A DNA stretch of 42,046 bases from positions 1 to 42,046 of the forward strand of contig CAJVWI010000017.1 in assembly GCA_913009655.1 (NCBI GenBank), read 5' to 3'. The position numbers and the translations under genes were made by a program. Positions within the stretch are counted from its first letter, which is position 1. The number at the start of each line of letters is the position of its first letter. The stretch comes from an uncultured Cryomorphaceae bacterium. Its GTDB lineage: Bacteria > Bacteroidota > Bacteroidia > Flavobacteriales > Schleiferiaceae. The notes below the pieces were generated by a model that searched no databases, was not told where the DNA came from, and saw only the letters and a program-made list of their open reading frames with translations. Positions 1-8,123 of the stretch are shown piece after piece.

Positions 1-13
1 CAAATATAAGTTT

Positions 14-3000
14 CTAATTCAATAAGATTATTCTTTCAGCAGCTTTAACACTTTGTCCATCGCTCAAACGAGTTATCTCTACCCGGGCGACATACCATCC
101 AGCAGGCAATATGTTTCCTGAATTGCCCCTACCTGTCCATGGGTCAGAGTTTACCACAGAATCGTCAGCAACACCAATCCATTGATTCGAGTGTACTGTA
201 GCTCCATTAGAATTCTGAATTGACCAAACAACAGAAATACTATCCCCCTTTGTGTTATGTTCAACATCAAGCTGAAAAGGCCCCATTCCAGGATTTGGAT
301 ATATGCGAAAAGCACCCAGCTGAAGATTATCTTTTGACACCACTTCGAAAGAAACGCTGGATTGAGAGATATTATTGTATGAATCCCATGCGCGGACAAA
401 AAAATCATGAGGCCCGTCTTCTAGGTCCATAAACGGCCATGTCGCAGTACCTTTTTTATAGGTTCCTGGATCAGATACATATCTCGAATTTAATGAAAAT
501 GATTTATTCCAGTCACCATCTAAACATCCCATCAAATCATGACCAATACCTGTACCAACTGTATTTATTCCGCTTTCGTCCATTAATTTGATTATTCCCA
601 ATGGACTTGGGCCAGTAATACCTCCAGAAACAAACGATGTGTCATCCATGAAAACACTAATTAATGGTCCGTCAATATCGAGTGGAGCTTCAGTGTCAAT
701 ACCCCCTATCCATATTCTCTGGTCGCTTCCTGAAGCGTCAGAAGAGTCAAATTGCGCATAAAATGAAAATTTACCTTTCCCAAGGTCTAAAGAAATATCT
801 AGAGGCAAAATCCATTGGGCATCAAATCTTCCATCCTTCACCTTTGCCTTTCCTCTGTAGGCTATATTGTTGCGCTGCTCGAAATTTATAAATGGACCCT
901 GATTGTCATTTTTTAATGTACTCTCTGAGGAAGCCTTGTCATATAAAGTTATCTCAATCTCTCCATTGACCTGATCCAAAAATTCGTTAGTTAAGCCACT
1001 TTCAATATGACCGGAAATCTCATTATAACTAAGAGCTTTTAACGTATCGGAAGTTTGAACGAAAATAGAATCATTTCCAGAATTAAAATATCTTGAATTG
1101 ACACTATCGATGACTACCTGATGTTCAGGTACATTCAACCGAATAGCAGGATCACCTAATAAAGAGAATCTCAGTTTATCAGAGGTAGTGGTTGAGTTTT
1201 TCGCACTCCGAAGAATTTGACCAAAAGTTCTGAAACGACCGTCCTCTTTTTCAAAAGCAACGCGAAAAATAGAATCATTTAATGTTGCTGCTCCGTCAAC
1301 ATAGACAACTCTTGTTGTTGATAAAAGAGCAATTGCTCCCCCATTCGGATTTAACAATAAATGCTCACCAGCTGATGTCCTTAAAGGATCATCTAATCTC
1401 GAAAATTCGCATGTCACTGTTATAAACAAAGGCAATCTATTTGCATTGCTGAAATTTTTCGTGTCATTCAATTGGAGTATGTTTTCCGAGCTCCATCCGA
1501 CTTCTCCCCCATGACCGACATAAGCAGTGACTAGATTACCGTCATTAATGTTTTGAATTAGGTCAGATCTGAGGTCAGGGTAACTTTGGCTACCGCTACT
1601 TGATTGCTGCTCATAACTATCTGAATACATCTTTCGAACATCAAGAAATGGGTAGAGAGTATCAATTCTTTGAGCAATTGCATCTGGAATAGAAGTTAAA
1701 ACCGCCTCCCAGCCGGCATCAACATCGTCGGAAACAAATAGTAGTTTTTTTCTCCAAACACCACGAGAGGTTTTTGGGTTTGAGTATGATAGTATTTTGT
1801 CGACAACATTCTGGGCCTCACTGGAGGTATTGACAGGAATTCTACCAATACATAAATCCAATTTTTTGGCTCTTAAGTTATTTCCTTCGTCATCATCCAT
1901 AAACCCAAAAAAGTCATCAGTAGAAAAAGATGAATAAAGAGAAAAACTCTTTTCACTTTGATAAATTGGAATCTGATTTGTGTTCGGAGTGATGCGGTTT
2001 TTAAAGTCATAAGAAGCGTCTCCAAATAACAAGAGGAATTCAGGTCGATCTTCCTCAGCAGTTGCTTTTTTCCAGAGATGTCGTAAAAAATCTTTTATAG
2101 CCGTTATATCTTGAACACCGGAAGAAAATTCATTGTAAATTTTTTGTACATCGATCGCCATAGCTCTCAATTGGCCTTGAGAATTATGGAATTCTGCTAA
2201 TCTTTGTGCTTCAGGCATTAAATGCTCCGGAGAGACAAGAATGTAGTCGACAGAACTTAGCCCATGTAAATTTTGATTTGGAACCGGACCAATAAGAATT
2301 GGCGTACCAGTGCTACCTGGTTGGAAAATCAGGATCTTTTGTGAAGTATCACCGCGCATTTTAATTCCCCATTTAGCATTTCCACCACTAAAAAAAGAGA
2401 GTGGTTGAATTTTTGTCGGCGATATTGGATTTGTAACATTCCAAATTTTCCCATTAGCAGCTAAACCTCCACTTACCCATGATAGGTTCGCTTGAACAAC
2501 TCCTGTGTCTTGAGGTGGGAAATTCCAAACCATTGACATCTGTCTCCAACGAAAGGGTGAATCGGCACTAACGTTAATGTAATCTAACCATGCTGAAGCG
2601 CTCGAATTAATCGAACGATCAAAGCTTAAATTAACATCACCCCAATTCCCAGAAGAATATGATTGATTCGCTTGCAAAAAAGAGGAAGCAGCATAGTCGG
2701 CGCCTGAGGAAGATGATACAGCTCCAAATGTTAAAGAGCCAAAGGATCCCTGTCCCGATGATATATCCATCTTCGTTCCTGCAATCGTAGATCGGGCTAT
2801 GGCACGCACTCTAAATTTAGCTGAACTTAAGGAATCAAGTGCGTCTAGGCCAAGATCAATATTTCGGCTAAGAGTAAAATCAAAAAGTTCTCCAAACCAC
2901 TGTCTTCCGCTCCCAACAAGGTTTTGATTATCAATTTCATAATGCGCAAGGTGCGAATAGCGATTAATGTTTAAAGACGAACCGGTTAATTGAGGTGAGT

Positions 3001-3475
3001 TCTGGATTCGTTCACCGCCCTCAGTAGTTGTTACAAAATAAATCTGCTCATCACTGTAAATATTTTTAACGAATTCATATCCGTCTGAATCTGCATTGTA
3101 TTGCCATTTTTTTGGACTTTCACCGTAAAAATATATCCTATCTGAGCCAGAGAATTTACCATCATTACCGTCCTCGATAAAAATATGTAAGGGTAACAAG
3201 TCATTTTCTCTAAGCACAGAATTAACCTCGGGCAGCGCACCTGATGTTCTACCATAAATTCCAATTTTTTCAGTATCGAACGGAGAACTACCGAGCCCAA
3301 GAGTTTCTAGATCTTGCGCAGTGAGGGAATAGATTCCTTGTTCACTAACAGCAACCTTTGCCCAACTACCATTACTCAATACGGAAGAATCATTTTGACC
3401 ATACAATTGACTTGACAGACACAGCAATACTGGAATTTTAAATAAAAAGTGATGCAACTTATGCAATAGATTCAT
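14..3475 (-). CDS. porU: Type IX secretion system sortase PorU (C25-like peptidase)
   Basis: This 1153-residue protein resembles PorU, the cell-surface cysteine peptidase (family C25, gingipain-like) that removes the C-terminal signal from T9SS cargo and attaches it to the outer membrane. It starts with a signal peptide (hydrophobic to about residue 26, ending LYGQ). The C25 domain spans roughly residues 405-790. A probable catalytic His655 lies in AYVGHGG and a probable catalytic Cys689 in ITVTCEF, the expected order and spacing. The C-terminus (from about residue 1065, FRIYPNPGMGPF) is a T9SS-type beta-sandwich tail, as PorU itself carries. Ig-like beta segments lie between. It is transcribed away from the porP-like gene and gldJ, and porU beside gldJ is a known arrangement in Flavobacterium. 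The stop codon lies at the window edge, so downstream partners such as porV are not visible. Identity is based on motifs and context. Confidence 0.93.
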   Translation of the reverse strand: MNLLHKLHHFLFKIPVLLCLSSQLYGQNDSSVLSNGSWAKVAVSEQGIYSLTAQDLETLGLGSSPFDTEKIGIYGRTSGALPEVNSVLRENDLLPLHIFIEDGNDGKFSGSDRIYFYGESPKKWQYNADSDGYEFVKNIYSDEQIYFVTTTEGGERIQNSPQLTGSSLNINRYSHLAHYEIDNQNLVGSGRQWFGELFDFTLSRNIDLGLDALDSLSSAKFRVRAIARSTIAGTKMDISSGQGSFGSLTFGAVSSSSGADYAASSFLQANQSYSSGNWGDVNLSFDRSINSSASAWLDYINVSADSPFRWRQMSMVWNFPPQDTGVVQANLSWVSGGLAANGKIWNVTNPISPTKIQPLSFFSGGNAKWGIKMRGDTSQKILIFQPGSTGTPILIGPVPNQNLHGLSSVDYILVSPEHLMPEAQRLAEFHNSQGQLRAMAIDVQKIYNEFSSGVQDITAIKDFLRHLWKKATAEEDRPEFLLLFGDASYDFKNRITPNTNQIPIYQSEKSFSLYSSFSTDDFFGFMDDDEGNNLRAKKLDLCIGRIPVNTSSEAQNVVDKILSYSNPKTSRGVWRKKLLFVSDDVDAGWEAVLTSIPDAIAQRIDTLYPFLDVRKMYSDSYEQQSSSGSQSYPDLRSDLIQNINDGNLVTAYVGHGGEVGWSSENILQLNDTKNFSNANRLPLFITVTCEFSRLDDPLRTSAGEHLLLNPNGGAIALLSTTRVVYVDGAATLNDSIFRVAFEKEDGRFRTFGQILRSAKNSTTTSDKLRFSLLGDPAIRLNVPEHQVVIDSVNSRYFNSGNDSIFVQTSDTLKALSYNEISGHIESGLTNEFLDQVNGEIEITLYDKASSESTLKNDNQGPFINFEQRNNIAYRGKAKVKDGRFDAQWILPLDISLDLGKGKFSFYAQFDSSDASGSDQRIWIGGIDTEAPLDIDGPLISVFMDDTSFVSGGITGPSPLGIIKLMDESGINTVGTGIGHDLMGCLDGDWNKSFSLNSRYVSDPGTYKKGTATWPFMDLEDGPHDFFVRAWDSYNNISQSSVSFEVVSKDNLQLGAFRIYPNPGMGPFQLDVEHNTKGDSISVVWSIQNSNGATVHSNQWIGVADDSVVNSDPWTGRGNSGNILPAGWYVARVEITRLSDGQSVKAAERIILLN

Positions 3476-3488
3476 ATTTTTGTGTTCT

Positions 3489-3523
3489 ACTCACAGTGAG
3501 TTATACTTGAAACGTTTGAACGT
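3489..3523. promoter_or_regulatory. Two palindromes in the porU/porP intergenic region
   Basis: Positions 3489-3501 read ACTCACAGTGAGT, a perfect inverted repeat with 6-base arms around one A. Positions 3512-3523 read ACGTTTGAACGT, with 5-base arms around TG. A -7-like TATACTTG box (3502-3509, plus strand) lies between them. The first palindrome is only 13 bases upstream of the porU start codon. They could be regulator-binding sites controlling the divergent T9SS genes. No regulator can be named and chance occurrence is possible. Confidence 0.3.
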
Positions 3524-3583
3524 CTAATTTGTTATTTGTATTTGCAAATTTGGCTCTTTTTCTGAAAAGAACGAGGAAAATCG

Positions 3584-3591
3584 TATACTTG
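3584..3591 (+). promoter_or_regulatory. Possible -7 promoter box of the porP-like/gldJ/murF unit
   Basis: TATACTTG matches the Bacteroidota housekeeping -7 consensus TAnnTTTG at all but one fixed position. It sits 25 bases before the porP-like start codon. No convincing -33 TTTG lies at the usual 19-base spacing, so this is tentative. Confidence 0.35.
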
Positions 3592-3616
3592 TGGCTCTTT
3601 AAATTGGTGCATACTT

Positions 3617-4609
3617 ATGGCTGTTCAACGCCTACTTACTATAGTTTTCTTTTTTCTGGGGCTTTCGTCCATCCAAGGACAAGATCCTCATTTTACGCAA
3701 TTCTATGCTAATCCACTTTACCTAAACCCAGCATTTGCAGGTGTTAAGCAATGCCCGAAAGTTAATGTTAATTACAGGAACCAGTACCCTTCATTAGGGG
3801 TTTACCAGACTTATTCGGCTTCATATGACCAATATGTAGATGCTCTAAATGGGGGAATAGGAGTTCTTATCGTCCAGGACGAAGCAGCAAATGGAGCCCT
3901 AAGTTTGACTGAAGCATCACTTATTTATTCCTACCATCTATCTGTTTCGAGAGAATTTTCTATTCTTTTTGGAGCTCAAGGGACATTTCGTCAGAGATCT
4001 CTCGACTGGGGTAGTCTAACATTCCCAGACCAAATTGATCCATTCTATGGTTTTGTGAAGCCAACAAATGAAATCTCACCCGATAATACCACAAATAGTC
4101 ATCTCGATTTAACTTTTGGAATAGTTGGGTTTACTGAAAACTTTTATGCCGGCTTTACCGCTAGTCATTTGACACAACCCAATGAGGCATTTTTATCAAC
4201 GAATACTTTACCATTGAAAATATCTGCTCAAGCGGGAGGAACCATCCCAATTGGGAGAAAAAGGCTATACAATAGCCTAGATAATTTACTCATTCCAAAT
4301 ATTGTGTTTCAATCCCAAGGTGGAGCTTCGCAGTTAACAGGAGGCCTTTCATTTAACCGAGGATTAATGACTGGAGGATTAGGTTACAGACAAGCTTTGG
4401 GGGCTCTAAGTACAAATCCAGACGCCCTCGTATTCATCGTTGGACTTGCCCCAAATGATGTACCTTGGACTTTTGGATATTCTTATGATTACACTATTTC
4501 ACCATTGAAAAATACACTGGGAGGCGCTCATGAAATGACCATGTCCTACCAATTCCCATGTCGAACACGCCGAACACGTTATAATGCTATAAAGTGTCCA
4601 AAATTTTAA
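3617..4609 (+). CDS. PorP/SprF family type IX secretion outer-membrane protein
   Basis: This 330-residue protein has a signal peptide (MAVQRLL, cleavage after about residue 21) followed at once by the family hallmark DPHFTQFYANPLYLNPAFAG. The rest is glycine- and aromatic-rich beta strands ending in an aromatic-rich strand (MTMSYQFPC), as expected of a 14-strand-type outer-membrane barrel. PorP/SprF proteins support T9SS and often work with one cargo or adhesin; SprF of Flavobacterium is needed for SprB display. Here it lies 11 bases upstream of gldJ and divergent from porU, so it is probably co-transcribed with gldJ. The better-known setting is porP ahead of the GldJ paralogue gldK/porK, so it is unclear whether this is the core PorP or a paralogue. 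Because the cargo partner cannot be read from the sequence, no symbol is given. Confidence 0.9.
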   Translation: MAVQRLLTIVFFFLGLSSIQGQDPHFTQFYANPLYLNPAFAGVKQCPKVNVNYRNQYPSLGVYQTYSASYDQYVDALNGGIGVLIVQDEAANGALSLTEASLIYSYHLSVSREFSILFGAQGTFRQRSLDWGSLTFPDQIDPFYGFVKPTNEISPDNTTNSHLDLTFGIVGFTENFYAGFTASHLTQPNEAFLSTNTLPLKISAQAGGTIPIGRKRLYNSLDNLLIPNIVFQSQGGASQLTGGLSFNRGLMTGGLGYRQALGALSTNPDALVFIVGLAPNDVPWTFGYSYDYTISPLKNTLGGAHEMTMSYQFPCRTRRTRYNAIKCPKF

Positions 4610-4620
4610 TTAAATCAACT

Positions 4621-6201
4621 ATGAAAATTCGCGGTATCATTTGTTCTTTAGCAGCTGCAGCATTCTTATTAGCTAGTTGCGGAAAAACAGCCTCAAACAC
4701 CACTGGCATGTCATACAATGACAAAAAGAACGGTGGGTTCCAAATTAATCTAAACTATAAAGGCCAAGAAACTGGACCTGGGCTCGTATTTATCGAAGGC
4801 GGAACTTATGTAATGGGGAAAGTTGAAGAAGATTTCATGCGAGATTGGAACAACAGTCCTGCTAGAGTAACTGTTGCCTCTTTCTATATGGATGAAAACG
4901 AAGTTACTAATGCCGACTACAGAGAATATTTATATTGGTTACGACGAGTTTATGACTATGGATACTATCCTCAGATATATACGTCTGCTCTTCCAGATAC
5001 TCTTGTCTGGAGAGATAAGCTTGGATACAATGAAACATATGTTGAAAATTACCTAAGGTCTCCAGCTTTTAACTTTTATCCGGTTGTGGGAGTCTCATGG
5101 GAACAAGCCATGCGTTATTGTTCTTGGAGAACTGATCGCGTTAATGAGCAAATATTAATTAATAAGGGTATTCTCAATGTCATGGCAAATCAAGCCGACG
5201 ATCAAAATTTCAATACTGAAGTATACTTATACCGTCAAGGAGAATATACTCAGCAAAATGGCAAAGGGTTAAAAGATATCTCGCCTCAACAGGTTTACGG
5301 TAAAGAAGGAAGGCCAGCAAGAATTGAAGATGGAATTCTTCTTCCTAAGTACCGCCTTCCTACAGAAGCAGAATGGGAATACGCTGCTTATGCTGAAATT
5401 GGAAACCGTATTTATAATAGAACTATTGACCGTAACAAATACACGTGGAATGGTTCTAGTGTGCGGGACGGCGATAAACAAGGGCGCGGAGATATGCTTG
5501 CCAACTATAAAAGAGGTGGCGGAGACAATATGGGGATCGGAGGTTATTTGAACGACCAAGCAAACATAACTATGCAAGTAGGCTTTTACCCACCCAATGA
5601 CTTTGGGTTATATGACATGGCTGGAAATGTCGCTGAATGGGTTTTGGACGTTTATAGACCCCTATCTGGAACTGATATGGCTGAACACCGTCCTTTCAGA
5701 GGTAATGAGTTCACAACCTTTGATGATAATTATGAAGGAATTGGGGAACTAGCCGTTCTTGCTGAACCTCAATATGGCACTGATAGTTCGCTTATAAGAT
5801 TGCCAGGCCAGCTTCCAATAAGAAACGTTACGGAAGAAGAAAATTTAAATCGAAGAAATTATCAAAAAAGTGATTATCGCAATTTCGTTGATGGGGATGT
5901 TGAGTCCTCCATTGTATACGATAAAGGAGGTGTTTCTGAAACCGATGCTCCCATGTATCAATATGGTGAATCTACACTTATTGGCAATAATACAAGAGTT
6001 TATAAAGGAGGTTCTTGGAAAGATCGTGCCTATTGGCTTTCCCCTGGAACAAGACGATATTTGGAACAAGACCTTTCCACAGATTTTATAGGTTTTAGGT
6101 GTGCAATGGATAGAGTTGGGTTCCAAAACAACGATTCAAAACGTGGGAAAAGCAATAAAAAACCAAAACAAGAGAAGTTTAGACGGTATCAGCCAAAATA
6201 A
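4621..6201 (+). CDS. gldJ: Gliding motility / T9SS lipoprotein GldJ
   Basis: This 526-residue lipoprotein of the formylglycine-generating-enzyme (SUMF1/FGE-sulfatase) fold matches GldJ, which is needed for gliding and for GldK stability in T9SS. The start is set at ATG 4621 rather than the in-frame ATG at 4594 inside the porP-like gene, because 4621 gives a compact lipoprotein signal (MKIRGII...LLASC, lipidated Cys20). The family segments ETGPGLVFIEGGTYVMGKV, LPDTLVWRDKLGYNE, YRLPTEAEWEYAAYAE, DMAGNVAEWV and the closing VYKGGSWKDRAYWLSPGTRR are all present. The tail after about residue 500 is Lys/Asn-rich. FGE-fold Gld proteins are structural and are not thought to modify sulfatases. The paralogue GldK is the main alternative, but the segment pattern and murF directly downstream favour GldJ. 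Confidence 0.92.
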   Translation: MKIRGIICSLAAAAFLLASCGKTASNTTGMSYNDKKNGGFQINLNYKGQETGPGLVFIEGGTYVMGKVEEDFMRDWNNSPARVTVASFYMDENEVTNADYREYLYWLRRVYDYGYYPQIYTSALPDTLVWRDKLGYNETYVENYLRSPAFNFYPVVGVSWEQAMRYCSWRTDRVNEQILINKGILNVMANQADDQNFNTEVYLYRQGEYTQQNGKGLKDISPQQVYGKEGRPARIEDGILLPKYRLPTEAEWEYAAYAEIGNRIYNRTIDRNKYTWNGSSVRDGDKQGRGDMLANYKRGGGDNMGIGGYLNDQANITMQVGFYPPNDFGLYDMAGNVAEWVLDVYRPLSGTDMAEHRPFRGNEFTTFDDNYEGIGELAVLAEPQYGTDSSLIRLPGQLPIRNVTEEENLNRRNYQKSDYRNFVDGDVESSIVYDKGGVSETDAPMYQYGESTLIGNNTRVYKGGSWKDRAYWLSPGTRRYLEQDLSTDFIGFRCAMDRVGFQNNDSKRGKSNKKPKQEKFRRYQPK

Positions 6202-6207
6202 ATAAAA

Positions 6208-7470
6208 ATGAAAAGCCTCTACGAGCGCTTTGACAAATCAAAAGGAATCTGTACAGACTCTCGAAAACTGAGATCTGGACAGATTTTTTTTGCATTAAAA
6301 GGCGATAATTTCAATGGAAATCAGTTCGCAAATGAAGCCTTAAAAAATGGTGCTTCTGCTATAGTTTTGGATGAGATAATCGAGAATCTAGACTACAATA
6401 ATAGTGATGTTTTTTTTGTCAAAAATGTTTTGGCTCATCTACAAAACTTCGCAACTTATCATCGAAATAAATGGGGCAAGACTATTATTGGTATCACTGG
6501 CAGTAATGGAAAAACTACAGTCAAAGAATTATTGTTTAATGTCTTAAGTCAAGGTTATTCAACCCACGCCACAGAGGGTAACTATAATAACCACATTGGC
6601 GTTCCTTTAACCCTTCTTAACATTAGAGATAGTCATGATATTGCAATTGTTGAAATGGGCGCAAATCATATTGGAGAGATTAAAGCTTTATGTGAAATTT
6701 CTCTTCCAGATTATGGATATATTACAAATTTTGGATTAGCACATCTAGAAGGTTTCGGGGGCATTGAAGGAGTGATAAAAGGGAAATCAGAACTCTATGA
6801 ACATTTAGATAAAAATAATAGTATATCTTTTGTTAATCCAAATGATTCCATTGCATTGAAGAATTGTAATTCTCAAAATATTGAATTCACTGATGGAGTT
6901 AATTTTTTTTATAAGTCTGGATTGCTAGGCGTCTCATTTGGAAATGAGGAAATTTTAACAAATTTAACAGGTTCTTATCAAGAAAATAATGTTCTGGCAG
7001 CAATTACAATAGGTCGAAATTTCGAACTAGAAGACAGTAAGATCGCAAAAGGAATAGCTAATTATATTCCGCAAAATAATCGTGGTCAAATATTTAAGAC
7101 TGGTAAAAACACGATTTTTCTTGATGCTTACAATGCAAATCCCACCAGTATGGAGGCATCGTTAAGAAATGCTGTTAACCTCTATAAAAAAATGCCACAT
7201 GTGTATATTGCTGGGGGTCTTCTTGAATTAGGCGAATATTCGAAATCACAACATCAAAGAATGATCGAAATATTTCAAGAACTAGAGATTGAAAATGCAT
7301 GGTTCATTGGGAAACAGTTTGAAGAGAGTCAGATGCCAGAAAAATATTATAACTATCGGGACACAGCTCAAGCACTTGAGGCTTTGAGGGGGAAACAAAT
7401 TCATGGTAATTTTATTTGGATCAAAGGGTCCCGAAGTTTTGCTCTTGAAGCACTTCTTGACGAACTTTAA
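6208..7470 (+). CDS. murF: UDP-N-acetylmuramoyl-tripeptide--D-alanyl-D-alanine ligase
   Basis: MurF is the cytoplasmic ATP-dependent ligase that adds D-Ala-D-Ala to the UDP-MurNAc tripeptide, the last cytoplasmic peptide step of peptidoglycan synthesis. The 420-residue protein has the N-terminal substrate-binding domain (GICTDSRKLRSGQIFFALKG), the Mur-ligase P-loop GITGSNGKTTVKELL at about residues 95-110, EGNYNNHIGVPLTLL, and the C-terminal domain (DAYNANPTSMEASL, then YIAGGLLELG). Length is slightly short for the family, as is common in Bacteroidota. It follows gldJ by 6 bases, so they are probably co-transcribed. Its stop codon overlaps that of the convergent barrel gene. Confidence 0.95.
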   Translation: MKSLYERFDKSKGICTDSRKLRSGQIFFALKGDNFNGNQFANEALKNGASAIVLDEIIENLDYNNSDVFFVKNVLAHLQNFATYHRNKWGKTIIGITGSNGKTTVKELLFNVLSQGYSTHATEGNYNNHIGVPLTLLNIRDSHDIAIVEMGANHIGEIKALCEISLPDYGYITNFGLAHLEGFGGIEGVIKGKSELYEHLDKNNSISFVNPNDSIALKNCNSQNIEFTDGVNFFYKSGLLGVSFGNEEILTNLTGSYQENNVLAAITIGRNFELEDSKIAKGIANYIPQNNRGQIFKTGKNTIFLDAYNANPTSMEASLRNAVNLYKKMPHVYIAGGLLELGEYSKSQHQRMIEIFQELEIENAWFIGKQFEESQMPEKYYNYRDTAQALEALRGKQIHGNFIWIKGSRSFALEALLDEL

Positions 7471-8123
7471 ATACTCAAACGAAGTCCAGTTCTAATACCT
7501 AAGAAAATAGGAAGCTCCAAAACTCCCTCAGAAGAAGATCTTTCTAGGTCACTAAAACCATAATCAATAACACCCATTATTGTCCAACGTAAATATTCAG
7601 TAACGGAAACTGAAGGACCTACATTTAGCCCTGCTGACCAAATCACTTCTCTAAACTCGGGGATCATTTGTACCAGCCAATCTTTTTCATACGACTGCGC
7701 CTTACGATAAATAACTTGGGGCCAGACCTCTAGACTAATTCGATCATTTAAAATAGTGACGAGACCAGCCCTTAGAGGCACACTTAAATACGTAGCAGAG
7801 GTTTTTACCACACTCTCTGATTCTGTTGTGGAAAAGTTGATCCATGTATGACCAAAGCCTGCGCCAACTCGAAGAGAACCTAAATTAAAATCTAAAGAGA
7901 TACCAGCATCTGAATTAAAACCTGTTTGAAAGGTGCTGTTGACATCTGGACGATTACCATTTAAATCGGCGCCAATTCGACGAAATAAGACCATTGGCTG
8001 AGCATACGTACTTAGTGAAATTCGTCTTGTTCGAACTTCACTATCTACATAAAACTGAGGCTCTGATTGAGCATCAATATTTTCAAAAAGACAAAGAGCA
8101 AAAACAAGAATTATAATACGCAT
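7467..8123 (-). CDS. Small outer-membrane beta-barrel protein of unknown function
   Basis: This 218-residue protein has a signal peptide (MRIIILVFALCLFENIDAQ) and a body of alternating beta strands with glycine and aromatic residues (GAGFGHTWINF, GLNVGPSVSV, ending GIRTGLRLSI). It resembles the generic PorT-like or OmpW-like small barrels common in Bacteroidota, but I recognise no specific family motif. Its start codon overlaps the 3' end of alaS by 13 bases, so it is probably translated from the alaS message. Its stop codon shares bases 7468-7469 with the murF stop on the opposite strand. Function is unknown. Confidence 0.75.
   Translation of the reverse strand: MRIIILVFALCLFENIDAQSEPQFYVDSEVRTRRISLSTYAQPMVLFRRIGADLNGNRPDVNSTFQTGFNSDAGISLDFNLGSLRVGAGFGHTWINFSTTESESVVKTSATYLSVPLRAGLVTILNDRISLEVWPQVIYRKAQSYEKDWLVQMIPEFREVIWSAGLNVGPSVSVTEYLRWTIMGVIDYGFSDLERSSSEGVLELPIFLGIRTGLRLSI

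Noticed and set aside
3529-3711. Short plus-strand ORF overlapping the porP-like start
   Set aside because: Out of frame with the porP-like gene, lies mainly in the promoter region and has no signal or domain.
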